Positions 24,801 to 33,031 of a stretch of DNA of 64,000 nucleotides are shown piece after piece; within the stretch, counting starts at the first letter, position 1; each line of letters starts with the position of its first letter. The translations under genes were made by a program, and so were the position numbers. This DNA is from Deltaproteobacteria bacterium (GTDB taxonomy: Bacteria > Desulfobacterota > JAFDED01): NCBI GenBank assembly GCA_019310535.1, contig JAFDED010000003.1, forward strand, positions 45,727-109,726, read 5' to 3'. The notes beneath the pieces are model-generated. The model worked only from the letters and a program-made list of their open reading frames with translations, did not search any database and was not told the DNA's origin.

Positions 24801-25223
24801 TCGATGGGGGCTCCCAATGTTGCGGTAGAATCGGATCCGGCCGTAAGCGCTCCCTATAAAAAGGTCCAGGTCTCCATCGCCATCAATATCGGCAAGGGCA
24901 GGCATGGCCTCGCGTTCTCCCGGGGCAATACTGCGGGTCTCCTGTGTCCACTGAGGGTAATTCCGTGTCCCGTTGTTCCGGTAGAAAACGACGTTCCCTT
25001 CCGTTTCGCCCACCAGCAGGTCCTGGTCCCCGTCACCGTCCAGATCTCCGAAAGTCGGCTTGGACCATCCATGACCTCCCCCGAACGATAACCATGTTGG
25101 GTGATTCCATTCTCCTTCCAGAACCCGATCAAGAAAGAGCTGGCCGGTGGCATGAGCTTTGAATTGCGCGGGCCCGGCAATCACCAGCACCAAGATGAGT
25201 CCCGATACGCAAATGCTCTTCAT
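21843..25223 (-). CDS. Secreted FG-GAP (VCBS) repeat protein with a peptidase C13-like domain
   Basis: This 1126-residue exported protein has a signal peptide (about residues 1-25), then about ten FG-GAP repeats (roughly 40-570), each with a calcium-loop motif such as DLDGDGDQD, DIDGDGDLD or DMDDDGIPD. A short Ig-like or PKD-like strand region follows. A peptidase C13/caspase-like domain starts near residue 655 (AIIIAGTSPEQ), and a C-terminal beta-rich region runs from about 900 to the end (YDPYFRIYRAMYDQF, TQPGGDVSERE). The expected catalytic His is Asn747 (YLVGNGTTEG) and the position of the nucleophile Cys is Pro788 (CDAPTSGSAI); Cys785 lies three residues earlier. The fold appears conserved but classical catalysis is unlikely. 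ATG 25223 with a GGGGGCGAG site is used. Probably a surface or periplasmic adhesin-like protein. Confidence 0.8.
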   Translation of the reverse strand: MKSICVSGLILVLVIAGPAQFKAHATGQLFLDRVLEGEWNHPTWLSFGGGHGWSKPTFGDLDGDGDQDLLVGETEGNVVFYRNNGTRNYPQWTQETRSIAPGEREAMPALADIDGDGDLDLFIGSAYGRIRFYRNIGSPHRHHFQLIDRAYLSIDAGQPVAPTFVDFDRDGDLDLVISQGDGLINLYRNNGTPRSPTWAEPVLVVETQDGGMTCPAFADVDGDGDADLLVGTQTGCLRYYRNVGDTTESRFALDSGLHRNICVEGLCAPALVDIDGDGDLDLFIGSDSGNIFFLRNDGNARTPNWQLVTRHYVSVDLGSYSHPTLGDIDGDGDIDMLVGLENGLVAAILNRGNNRSPQWSPGPLHYLSIQPVRHAAPCLVDLDGDGDLDVLIGGADGRVQFFMNTGRRDLPEFSLTSSAYAGINVEANAAPAAADLDGDGDMDILVGGVSGDIYHYRNDGTAVIPVWTLVTNRFNGISMGQNASPVLADMDDDGIPDLLVGNESGAVAFFEGRGSAGAQYSFSNRTTNLLSASIGRRVAPAAGDVDGDMDNDLIIGSSRGGVVFYRNALPRMPVVPREITVTTGAQLNFQAQPTGETIRWSLLENPSGGIIGTQQGNYRAGSASGVTDIVRAIDSVGNVGYAYVHVISRADQDLAGKAIIIAGTSPEQRLNSATNRLGNLAYLSLLHLGYARDKIVYLNASPNQDVDDNGHADDVTAVPSRESFETFVRPLVSNQSGETLLVYLVGNGTTEGVTLNPAEILTFAELDQWLDGLQEGNDRLVIVICDAPTSGSAIPVLQAPRGKQRIVITSCSEGAGTYFAGEGRISFSQNFWSMIAQGKTLVEAMGFAWKSLSFYTGQSPSLDDNGNGRAGDPGDGVLAGQTRLGVPFIQGGDYPLIGKPFGAIELTEDISAPLQMSEVSDRDGISRAWAAVRPPADHSAGRRSAPQAVVDLPLIEMVYDPYFRIYRAMYDQFLHPGQYDVFLYAEDTWMNVSLPMVNHVFQSVSGVTFQMQTDRTRYAGGDTGVLSVLLAGSGRVDVYLSLRHPDDSIHYLILRDGILQWAEPGFVEPLGSDWEVTPYSGPLFRFDLEGMMAGTYIWAGIFTQPGGDVSERETWLNSHSTQFYLE

Positions 25224-25487
25224 CTCTCGCCCCCTTTTCAACTCAGATTGAAGGCCGGTGGAACCGAATCGACGAAAGCGCCCTTAGCGGTCAACACCCA
25301 AATTTTGAATTGACAAATTACGCATGCAGGCGGGACGTCTCGCCTCGAAATTTTTCATTTCGTGGAAGTCCGGCGAGAGGCCGCGCCCAGGGAGTTTTGT
25401 GAAGCCCTACATTCATTGACAGCATATTCGGTTCAAATCATGACCGCGCTTTGGGCGGCTTTTGCCCTTCAATTCATTCAAGGTTAC

Positions 25488-26363
25488 TCAATTCTTCAGT
25501 TCCAAGTCAACAGAATTCTGGGATTGTTGTTGAAGCAAGGCCTGGATGATGAACTCGGTTTCCCCTGAGGCTTCTTTGCAAAACTCTCCAAAATAATTTC
25601 TAATTTCATTAAGATGGGCCGCAAATTTATCCGTATCGCTTTGCTCGAACAGTCGGACCCACCGATCAACCCAATCCCGAAAAACACGGACGGCGGCCAT
25701 GGTCTCAGGGTTGTGAAGGCATATTTCAGCTGTCAGCGTTGGATCCTGGTATAGGAGCCGCCCCACGACATCCATAAAAATTCGATAAATCGGCGTGCTG
25801 AATTTTTCGCACTCCGGCATCCGGGCCCCCATGGTCATCATGGCGCCCCCCAAGGAAAGGCTGCAAAAATAGCGCAGACCCTGGATGACGGACATCATCC
25901 GATCGTGTTTTTCCGGAGTGGAAATGAACGCACGCGCGCCATTTCGAACCAGCATTCCCTGGAGCCAGGGCAGCCAATTGTCACCGCGCGCAGGGCATAA
26001 TATCACGTTTTGCCCCTCCAGGCTTTGCGCGCCGGGTCCGAAGAGGGGGTGCATGCCTATAACCTCGGCCCTGGACTGTGTGAGCATAGCTTTGACCGGT
26101 TGAATCTTTAAAGAAGTCAGATCGGTGAACAGTGCGTCCTGTCTCACGTGCGGCCCAACCTGACGGATGATATCCACCGTTGCCCTGATGGGAACGCTGA
26201 TGATCACCACGTCGCAGCGCCGGGCCATTTCCCGGGGATTAAGAGCGGTGTCCCTTCCGGATATCAAAACTTTGCATCCCTGCCCCTCTAAAAAACTGCG
26301 AAACCACGCTCCCATCTTACCTCGACCGCCCACGATCCCCACAATCACATCGCGTTGAATCAA
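25488..26363 (-). CDS. tyrA: Prephenate dehydrogenase-like protein TyrA
   Basis: This 291-residue protein probably oxidises prephenate (or arogenate) to the tyrosine precursor with NAD(P). The N-terminal dinucleotide fold has [15 protein letters not shown], resembling the dehydrogenase half of enterobacterial T-protein. The catalytic-region HPLFGPG and helical C-terminal domain follow. The start is a TTG at 26363 with GGAGGTGGGAG immediately before it; this TTG overlaps the aroC stop as TTGA, giving translational coupling. Earlier ATG codons inside aroC have no matching ribosome site. No chorismate mutase or ACT domain is attached; mutase activity is supplied by pheA in the same gene run. Confidence 0.85.
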   Translation of the reverse strand: MIQRDVIVGIVGGRGKMGAWFRSFLEGQGCKVLISGRDTALNPREMARRCDVVIISVPIRATVDIIRQVGPHVRQDALFTDLTSLKIQPVKAMLTQSRAEVIGMHPLFGPGAQSLEGQNVILCPARGDNWLPWLQGMLVRNGARAFISTPEKHDRMMSVIQGLRYFCSLSLGGAMMTMGARMPECEKFSTPIYRIFMDVVGRLLYQDPTLTAEICLHNPETMAAVRVFRDWVDRWVRLFEQSDTDKFAAHLNEIRNYFGEFCKEASGETEFIIQALLQQQSQNSVDLELKN

Positions 26364-27433
26364 CTCCCACCTCCAGGTTTCCCGCGTTGCCCGCGCTGGC
26401 GCAGCAAGTGATCCGCCAGGACCAGGCATACCATAGCCTCGCAAACGGGGATGATCCGAGGAATAGCTGAGACGTCGTGCCGTCCTCCGACGCTCAATCG
26501 CACCATCTCACCTCTCTGTGTAAGCATCTCCTGTTCCATGCCAATGGATGGGATAGGTTTGACCGCCGCGTGCAATATGATCTCCTGGCCGGTGGAAATC
26601 CCGCCCAGTATCCCCCCCGCCCGGTTTGTTCGAAATCCAGCAGAATCCTGGACGTCGTTGCACCGGGAACCCGTTAGCCGGGATACCTCAAAACCCGCTC
26701 CCACTTCCACACCCTTAACGGCGCCGATGCTCATCAAGGCCTTTGCCAGATCGGCATCCAGCTTATCGAAAACCGGCTCCCCCAGGCCAGCGGGACAGCC
26801 CTTCACCCGGATATCCACAATGCCTCCCGCGGAGTCACCGGAGGACCGGAGTGCTTCCAGCAGGCGGACCATTTCTTCGGTCGCGCGCGGGTCGGGACAC
26901 AACAGGGGGCCGTCATCAGCAGACCATGGGTCCATATCGCCGGCCGCGATGCCGCCCAGGGCCTTTGTGAAGCCCCGGACCAGCACTCCCTCGTCCCTCA
27001 ATAATCGCCGGGCAACAGCTCCTCCCGCCACCCGCGCCACTGTTTCGCGCGCAGATGCCCGTCCTCCGCCGCGATGGTCGCGGATGCCGTACTTTTGCTC
27101 ATAGGTAAAGTCGCCATGTCCGGGCCGATAGACGTCTCGTAGGTGATCATAGGCGGACGAATCAATGTCTGCGTTGCGAACCTGCATGGCGATGGGGGTA
27201 CCCGTGGTCCGTCCTTCGAAAACCCCTGACAGGATGGACAGGGTATCCGACTCCCGGCGGCTCGTTGAGCCCGGGGCCGCTCCCGGCCGGCGGCGATCGA
27301 GGTCTGCCTGCACATCCTCCTCGCTCAGCGTTAAACCCGGGGGACAACCGTCCACAACCACTCCTATGGCCGGGCCGTGGGATTCCCCCCATGTGGTAAT
27401 GCGAAAAAGATGGCCAAAGCTGTTTCCCGGCAT
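26360..27433 (-). CDS. aroC: Chorismate synthase
   Basis: This 357-residue enzyme makes chorismate from 5-enolpyruvylshikimate 3-phosphate using reduced FMN. Conserved segments are [19 protein letters not shown] at the start, [17 protein letters not shown], the histidine-containing [20 protein letters not shown], and [17 protein letters not shown], with the late [13 protein letters not shown]. Length is standard. It sits between aroK and tyrA, overlapping tyrA by four bases. The 89-base gap to aroK contains a dispersed repeat. Confidence 0.96.
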   Translation of the reverse strand: MPGNSFGHLFRITTWGESHGPAIGVVVDGCPPGLTLSEEDVQADLDRRRPGAAPGSTSRRESDTLSILSGVFEGRTTGTPIAMQVRNADIDSSAYDHLRDVYRPGHGDFTYEQKYGIRDHRGGGRASARETVARVAGGAVARRLLRDEGVLVRGFTKALGGIAAGDMDPWSADDGPLLCPDPRATEEMVRLLEALRSSGDSAGGIVDIRVKGCPAGLGEPVFDKLDADLAKALMSIGAVKGVEVGAGFEVSRLTGSRCNDVQDSAGFRTNRAGGILGGISTGQEIILHAAVKPIPSIGMEQEMLTQRGEMVRLSVGGRHDVSAIPRIIPVCEAMVCLVLADHLLRQRGQRGKPGGGS

Positions 27434-27463
27434 GTTTTACCTCGCTTACCCGATAAGTCATTC

Positions 27464-27531
27464 AAAATTTTGAGGGAATAACAGGATGAACCATATTTTA
27501 TTATTCTTATCCCTTTATCCTGTCAAAAATT
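27464..27531. repeat. Dispersed intergenic repeat, two inverted units between aroK and aroC
   Basis: Bases 27464-27492 carry AAAATTTTGAGGGAATAACA then GGATGAACC, and 27506-27531 carry CTTATCCCTTTATCCTGTCA then AAAATT, roughly the inverse. The aroK stop codon (27523-27525) lies inside the second unit, so the repeat supplies the end of the aroK frame. Related copies occur at 3778, 40602 and 63907. Confidence 0.5.
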
Positions 27532-28083
27532 CTTTTGTTGAAAATATTTAAGGATCCGATCAACGCAGACTTCAACACTCTGTGAGGAGGTATTTACCAC
27601 AAGATCGGCCGCATGGTGATACAGGGGCGTCCTCTTTTCCAGCAGGAGCTGCACTTCTTCCTCCATAGGCAGACCGGTAAGGCCGGGGCGTGTGACGGGT
27701 GTGCTTTCATCCGCGGCCATCCGACGGAGGATATCTTCCATCGTTGCCTCCAGGAACACAACCATGCCCGAGCGACGCAGATGCTCTATGTTCTCGGGCT
27801 GCTCAACAACTCCTCCGCCGGTGATGATCACCCGCTGCTCCCGTGGCTTCACCTCTCGCACCGCCCTGTATTCCAGCATGCGAAACCTCTCCCATCCGTT
27901 GCGCTCCACCAGGGAGGCAATGCTCTGGCCGCAAATCTCTTGGATGCGCTGATCCGTATCAAGAATCGCCCAGCCCAGCCTGCGTGCCAGCGACTCACCC
28001 ACCGTGTTTTTTCCGGAGCAGCGAAATCCCACAAGAGCCACGTTGTTGCCGCGCGGTGCATCTCTGGTCTGCCTTGATGACAT
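27523..28083 (-). CDS. aroK: Shikimate kinase
   Basis: This 186-residue kinase phosphorylates shikimate with ATP. The P-loop reads GFRCSGKNTVGESLA; Asn replaces the Ser or Thr that normally follows the P-loop Lys. The shikimate-binding Asp is in GWAILDTDQRIQE, the Arg in NGWERFRMLEYRAV, and the Walker-B-like IITGGGVVEQPENI and lid region RPGLTGLPMEEEVQ follow. The ATG at 28083 lies nine bases after the aroE stop. The Asn is the only clear departure from the family pattern and need not abolish activity. Confidence 0.9.
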   Translation of the reverse strand: MSSRQTRDAPRGNNVALVGFRCSGKNTVGESLARRLGWAILDTDQRIQEICGQSIASLVERNGWERFRMLEYRAVREVKPREQRVIITGGGVVEQPENIEHLRRSGMVVFLEATMEDILRRMAADESTPVTRPGLTGLPMEEEVQLLLEKRTPLYHHAADLVVNTSSQSVEVCVDRILKYFQQKNF

Positions 28084-28092
28084 ATGTCCCGA

Positions 28093-28944
28093 TTACCTCT
28101 CCAAGGGTAGATTCGCAGGGGTTGTCCGATGTTCTCCAAGGAGGCTCTCCCGGCATGCCCGTTCCATGACGTCCTCGGGTGGTTGCCTTCCCAGCCATAT
28201 ATTAAAGGACTCGGCGCCCTGCCTGACCAGCCATCGGAGCCCATCCACAGTCCGGCAGCCGCGGGCTTTCGCCTCTTGAAGCAGTCTCGTCCTAGGCGGC
28301 GCGTAAACCGCGTCCATCACGACCATTCCAGGCCGGAGCCACCGGGGAGACACAGGGCATGCTTCAGTATCGGGCTCCATCCCGATGGGCGTGGCGTTGA
28401 CCAGAATCTGGGCCTGGAGTTCCGACAGACTATCCAACGGAGCGAATTGACATCCCAGTTGGCGGGCCACCTGGCGAGCTTTGGCCTCTGTCCGGTTGAC
28501 TACAATTACCTCGGCTCCAGCGCGTATAAGACCAAATGCAGCGGCACGGGCCGCACCTCCGGCTCCTATCAATACGGAGAGTTTCCCGGAGACCTCGGTT
28601 ATTTCCTGTAAGGCGCTAAGCGCGCCGATCCAATCGGTGTTGTATCCCACCAACCTCCCGTTACGGTTGAGAACAGTATTAACCGCCCCAAGGGATCGGG
28701 CGATCGGATCAATCTGGTCAAGCAGTTCTTGGATGGCCCATTTATGCGGGATGGTAACGTTCACCCCCCGGATACCCAGTGCACGGATACCCCCAACTGC
28801 TACCGGCAGATCCTTTACGAGAAATGCCATATAGACGGCATTCAGACCCAGCGCTTTGAACACCGCGTTGTGCATGGCCGGGCTCAAGCTGTGTCCCACG
28901 GGGTTTCCGATGACTCCGTAGAGTCCGGTCCGCGCATCGATCAA
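28093..28944 (-). CDS. aroE: Shikimate dehydrogenase
   Basis: This 283-residue enzyme reduces 3-dehydroshikimate with NADPH. Motifs are GNPVGHSLSPAMHNAVF (substrate serines), GVNVTIPHKWA with the catalytic Lys, GAVNTVLNRNGRLVGYNTD with the catalytic Asp, and the glycine-rich NADP site VLIGAGGAARAAAFGL followed by NRTEAKA, the Arg that contacts the NADP phosphate. The gene lies between pheA and aroK in the aromatic amino acid run. ATG 28944 is 46 bases after the pheA stop. Confidence 0.95.
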   Translation of the reverse strand: MIDARTGLYGVIGNPVGHSLSPAMHNAVFKALGLNAVYMAFLVKDLPVAVGGIRALGIRGVNVTIPHKWAIQELLDQIDPIARSLGAVNTVLNRNGRLVGYNTDWIGALSALQEITEVSGKLSVLIGAGGAARAAAFGLIRAGAEVIVVNRTEAKARQVARQLGCQFAPLDSLSELQAQILVNATPIGMEPDTEACPVSPRWLRPGMVVMDAVYAPPRTRLLQEAKARGCRTVDGLRWLVRQGAESFNIWLGRQPPEDVMERACRESLLGEHRTTPANLPLER

Positions 28945-28990
28945 TGTTCTAATTCCTTTCCTCCACCCTGTATAGATATTTTTGTCCGCG

Positions 28991-30061
28991 TCATCCTCTG
29001 GGGAAAGAGCCCAGTATCTTCACGAAAGAGCAGTGCGGGCGCAAATCCTCAATAGCCCGCGCCACGGGATCGTCTTCCCGGTGCCCTTCCAGATCCAGGA
29101 AGAAGAAATACTCCCAGGGCTGACCGCGGATGGGACGCGATTCGATCTTGGTTAGATTTACCCCCCTGTCCGCAAATGATTTCAACGCGTTATAAAGAGT
29201 CCCGGGTGCATGCCGCACTGAAAATATCAAGGATGTCTTGGCATGATCGACCCTCGCGGTCTCCTTCCGGCCTAGGACAAAAAAACGTGTCATGTTGATG
29301 CGGTTGTCCTGGATGTGCTCCTCAACTACCATCAATCCATAGTGAATACCTGCGGCGCGGCTCGCGATAGCCGCGATGGAAGGATCATCGGCCGCCGCCT
29401 GGGCCGCTGCTGCGGTGCTGGGTGCTTCGGATCGCGGTGTGCCTGCGAAGGAGCGGTTTAAAAATCCCCGGCATTGAGCCAGGGCCTGGGGATGGGAGAT
29501 GATCTTACGGATATCCTCCCGCCGGCCCGAGCGGGAGAGGAGGTCAAAAGTAATGTCCATAAGAATCTCTGCACGTATCACCAGGGGGGTATCCAAAAAT
29601 AGATCCAGCGTGTGGCTTACTATGCCTTCTGTGGTGTTTTCCACCGGGACCACGCCCTGATCGTACGTACCGCGCTCAACCTCACGAAAGATATCATCCA
29701 GGCTGGAAAGGGGTTCCATGTCCACCGAGCTTCCGAAATGGCTCATGGCCGCCATATGCGTGAATGTCATCTGCGGCCCCAGGTATGTGACCCGCAGGCG
29801 CTTCTGCAGAGCCCTCGCTGCCGAGATGATTTCCCCGAAAATCAACTTGAGGACATCCTCAGGTAAAGGTCCCTTGTTGAGTCTGGACAGCCGAACAATT
29901 ATCTCTTTTTCCCTGCCCGGGTCATGAACGGGAATGTCGGCATCGTTTTTAATCTCGGCGATAGCGCCCATAAGCTTTAGCCGTCGATTTATCCGATCCA
30001 GAATATCTTCGTCCAGTGTATCGACCTGCCGTCGTATTGCCTCAAGATCTTCTGAACTCAT
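28991..30061 (-). CDS. pheA: Chorismate mutase / prephenate dehydratase (P-protein)
   Basis: This 356-residue bifunctional enzyme converts chorismate to prephenate and then to phenylpyruvate. Residues 1-85 form an AroQ-type chorismate mutase (RQVDTLDEDILDRINRRLKL). The dehydratase domain, about 90-270, begins TYLGPQMTFTHMAA and contains VPVENTTEGIVSHTLDLF; the TRFFVLG segment is typical of its end. A C-terminal ACT domain (about 275-350, with LTKIESRPIRGQPWEYFFFLD) binds phenylalanine for feedback inhibition. GGAGG lies before ATG 30061. It heads the run pheA-aroE-aroK-aroC-tyrA, 140 bases after the deacetylase gene. Confidence 0.94.
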   Translation of the reverse strand: MSSEDLEAIRRQVDTLDEDILDRINRRLKLMGAIAEIKNDADIPVHDPGREKEIIVRLSRLNKGPLPEDVLKLIFGEIISAARALQKRLRVTYLGPQMTFTHMAAMSHFGSSVDMEPLSSLDDIFREVERGTYDQGVVPVENTTEGIVSHTLDLFLDTPLVIRAEILMDITFDLLSRSGRREDIRKIISHPQALAQCRGFLNRSFAGTPRSEAPSTAAAAQAAADDPSIAAIASRAAGIHYGLMVVEEHIQDNRINMTRFFVLGRKETARVDHAKTSLIFSVRHAPGTLYNALKSFADRGVNLTKIESRPIRGQPWEYFFFLDLEGHREDDPVARAIEDLRPHCSFVKILGSFPRG

Positions 30062-30201
30062 GGTTTTTATCCTCCAGGTTTACAGGAATCGGATAAAGTC
30101 TAACCAGATAGCCTACTTAGGGATAAACTCGAAATTATCACTAACACTGACAAAACATGGCCGCCCGCGCCTTATCAGATCGTCAAGCGGAGTTTTCCAA
30201 C

Positions 30202-31497
30202 CTATTCCAGCATTTCAGATACAGGCACCAATTTCAATCCACGTGATCGAAGGCGAGGAATCCCTTTCTGCAGGGCCGTTATGGTGGTTTGTCGAGGGTG
30301 GCCGATGCCAATGGCCTTACCCTCGTTTATCGCTATATCACCCAATTCATCGATCTTGGCCAGGATTGCTTCAACATTCTGCTCATTATCGAGAAAAACT
30401 CTCCGCTCCGCACTGGGTATGCCCATCCGCACAGCCAAACGATGACCCACTGTAAGAGGCGTGGTACGACTATCGACAAAAAAGAGACCCTTGCCTTTGA
30501 TCCACTTGAGAAGCGTGGCCATGGATGCCTCGTCTTCCGTGAATAGAGAGCCCATATGGTTATTGATTCCTTTGACGTGGGGAACCGAATTGATGTCAGT
30601 GGTCAGTTGCGCCACCATGGTACTTGAATCCATCGAGGTGTACAGGGCTCCGGGACCGGGATTCCGATGGGGGTAGGTGCGGGGTTCCAGCGGAACGTGC
30701 AGCATCACGTTGAAACCCTTTGCATGGGCAACCTCTGCGATTTCTCGGGAAAAAGGTGCCAGCGGAAACAGGGAGAGAGCAATGGGCGCGTTGAGCTCCA
30801 TAATCTCCATGGCAGGCTCCTTGGCCAGCCCTATATCATCGATGATGATCGCCACTCGTCCGGTCACAGGTACAGGGGGGGGCTTCTGCTTCTGCGGCGG
30901 CGGCAGACTGGCGTACTTTCTCGGCCTTGAAAACATGATGCTATGGGTGGTAATTCCTTTTAGCATCACGTCCATGGTGAGAAGATCGCTTTTACTACGC
31001 GTGAACTTTCGGGAGACATCAAGAGGAAAGGATAAATGATTCGGGGTAAAGTAATTCTTGAGATTCTTGAAGCTGACAGCTTTTGGAAGCGTGATACGTA
31101 TGGTTTTCAATTCCCATCGGTTGCCGCCGGCAGAGCGGGGTGCCTTGTGGGTGGAGACGATGTCATTCCTGCTCAACCCCGCCTTGAAGAGCGCACCATA
31201 CAGACATTGATCCAGCAGTGATATTTTCCGAGACAGATCATTCTCAGAGCTAACGCTGATCTCGGAGGAAGGCGCGTCGCTAATCCCGGTCTCTCTATCC
31301 CTCTCACGAAAATGGAAAATCACCAGGATGCCGACCAGAACGATAAAGGCCGTGATGCCCGCCACGGCGGTCGGCACAAACAGCCCTCGCCAGAAGGAAG
31401 GCTTTCTTTTTCTGGCTTTCGACTTGCTCGGAGTGGCCTTTCGTGCCGGAAGTCTCCGCGAAGGAGATTTTTTCTTGGTTTGTTTCGCCGATGTCAT
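30202..31497 (-). CDS. Divergent polysaccharide deacetylase family protein (YibQ-like)
   Basis: This 431-residue protein has a basic Lys/Arg-rich N-terminus, one transmembrane helix (about residues 38-62), a linker, and a C-terminal divergent polysaccharide deacetylase domain (about 215-425) with RVAIIIDDIGLAKEPAM, NVMLHVPLEPRTYP, GINNHMGSLFTEDE and GIGHPRQTTITAL. These are the motifs of the YibQ family, whose genes commonly follow envC and ctpA. The ATG at 31497 is preferred because the domain-poor extension upstream runs into ctpA; the two genes are separated by seven bases. Probable periplasmic envelope role; the substrate is undefined. Confidence 0.85.
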   Translation of the reverse strand: MTSAKQTKKKSPSRRLPARKATPSKSKARKRKPSFWRGLFVPTAVAGITAFIVLVGILVIFHFRERDRETGISDAPSSEISVSSENDLSRKISLLDQCLYGALFKAGLSRNDIVSTHKAPRSAGGNRWELKTIRITLPKAVSFKNLKNYFTPNHLSFPLDVSRKFTRSKSDLLTMDVMLKGITTHSIMFSRPRKYASLPPPQKQKPPPVPVTGRVAIIIDDIGLAKEPAMEIMELNAPIALSLFPLAPFSREIAEVAHAKGFNVMLHVPLEPRTYPHRNPGPGALYTSMDSSTMVAQLTTDINSVPHVKGINNHMGSLFTEDEASMATLLKWIKGKGLFFVDSRTTPLTVGHRLAVRMGIPSAERRVFLDNEQNVEAILAKIDELGDIAINEGKAIGIGHPRQTTITALQKGIPRLRSRGLKLVPVSEMLE

Positions 31498-31504
31498 CAG
31501 CACT

Positions 31505-32818
31505 TCACATGGTTGTTGCAAATATTCGCCACGACTTTAACATCTCCAGCGCTCGTTCTAACTGGGCATCTTGTATCTCGGGTTTCTGCTCTTTCTCCAT
31601 GTCTTTGGGTACTTCCGGTTCGCTTTCCTGCGGCTCCAGGTGTCTCTCAAGGTCTCTTTCTCGCACCAGATGCGGCGTTTTGGAAGGGACTGCGCTTTCC
31701 TCCTGCCTTTCGATCTGCTCCACCACGATGTCGGGTTTAATGCCAACTGCCTGGATTGATTTGCCGTTGGGGGTGAAATATCGTGAAGTGGTAAGGCGCA
31801 GGCCCGAGCCGTCTTCCAGCGGAATAATGGTCTGGACCGATCCTTTCCCAAAAGTCTTGGTACCGAGGATCACAGCACGATGGTGGTCCTGCAGCGCGCC
31901 GGCCACTATTTCCGATGCGGACGCGGAACCGTTGTTGACAATCACCACCAAGGGAAAACCGGTATACGTGTTTTTCTTGGTGGCCTTGAATTTCATTTTC
32001 TGACTGGGAATCCGGCCGTCTGTATAAACAACCAGCCCCGATTCGATAAAAGCATCAGCAACTTCCACGGCCTGGTCCAAAAGGCCGCCGGGATTGTTCC
32101 TCACATCCAGAATCAAGCCGCCCATCTTACCTTCCGCCTGCCTGATCAGCTCATCCATGGCATTTCTAAGGTCAGCGGCGGTTTTTTCCTGGAAACTGGT
32201 CAAGCGGATATATCCTATACCTTTATCCAGCATCCTGAAGCGAACGCTTTTAATCTGAATAATATCCCGGGTGATGGTAAAGTCCAGAAGTTCAGGAACT
32301 CCCTTTCGCCTGATGGAGATGGTGATTTTGGCACCTTTTGGACCGCGCATTTTTTTTACTGAATCCATCAGCGACATATTCTTGGTGGACTCTCCATCGA
32401 TTTTCATTATCTGATCCCCCGATTTAACTCCGGCCCGGGCCGCCGGTGTATCTTCAATGGGGGATATGACAGTCAAGACGCCGTCCCGGATGGTAATCTC
32501 GATGCCAAGCCCACCGAAGCTGCCTCGCGTCTCCACCTGGAGTTCCTTATATATCTCCGGGGGCATGAAGGTGGAGTGAGGGTCGAGGGTCTCCAGCATT
32601 CCTTTTATGGCTCCATATAAGAGCGTCTTGGGTTCCACCTCCTCCACGTAGTTCTCCTGGACCACGTCAAGCACATGGGTAAAGATCTTAAGGTTTCGAT
32701 ATGTGTTTTCAGTAACGGCGAATACCTTATGGATCGGCTCACCCAGAAATGCTATGCCCATTGCCAGAACCAGCGCGGTGAGAAGTATAATTTTGTGTCT
32801 TTTATGAAGGCGAGACAT
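31505..32818 (-). CDS. ctpA: S41 family C-terminal processing peptidase (CtpA)
   Basis: This 437-residue exported serine protease has an N-terminal membrane anchor or signal (about residues 10-28), a PDZ domain (about 85-165, with SFGGLGIEITIRDG and ARAGVKSGDQIMKIDGE) and the S41 catalytic core with Ser in VNNGSASASEIVAGAL and Lys in LGTKTFGKGSVQTI. The tail after residue 380 is charged and helical. Such enzymes trim envelope proteins and control cell-wall hydrolases. GGAGGAAACAAA precedes ATG 32818. It lies between envC and the YibQ-like gene, a common arrangement. Confidence 0.93.
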   Translation of the reverse strand: MSRLHKRHKIILLTALVLAMGIAFLGEPIHKVFAVTENTYRNLKIFTHVLDVVQENYVEEVEPKTLLYGAIKGMLETLDPHSTFMPPEIYKELQVETRGSFGGLGIEITIRDGVLTVISPIEDTPAARAGVKSGDQIMKIDGESTKNMSLMDSVKKMRGPKGAKITISIRRKGVPELLDFTITRDIIQIKSVRFRMLDKGIGYIRLTSFQEKTAADLRNAMDELIRQAEGKMGGLILDVRNNPGGLLDQAVEVADAFIESGLVVYTDGRIPSQKMKFKATKKNTYTGFPLVVIVNNGSASASEIVAGALQDHHRAVILGTKTFGKGSVQTIIPLEDGSGLRLTTSRYFTPNGKSIQAVGIKPDIVVEQIERQEESAVPSKTPHLVRERDLERHLEPQESEPEVPKDMEKEQKPEIQDAQLERALEMLKSWRIFATTM

Positions 32819-33031
32819 TTTGTTTCCTCCCAATTATTAATTTTTTTTACAGCAGATGCATCCGTCGGGTCCTGAGGGTCGCCAAAGACAAGTCTAATTC
32901 CATTGACGTATGACAGGTAAAGAACGGACTTCAATACGCCTGAACTGCCTCATGAAAAGCGGCTCAACCGGACCATGAAGGCACTTTCCCTTCAGTTCAA
33001 TCTTCATATCTCTTCCATAAGTTGGATTAAA

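Noticed and set aside
25430..25450. GGTTCAAATC, resembling a tRNA T-loop
   Set aside because: No acceptor, D or anticodon stem can be found around it; no tRNA gene was recognised in the window.
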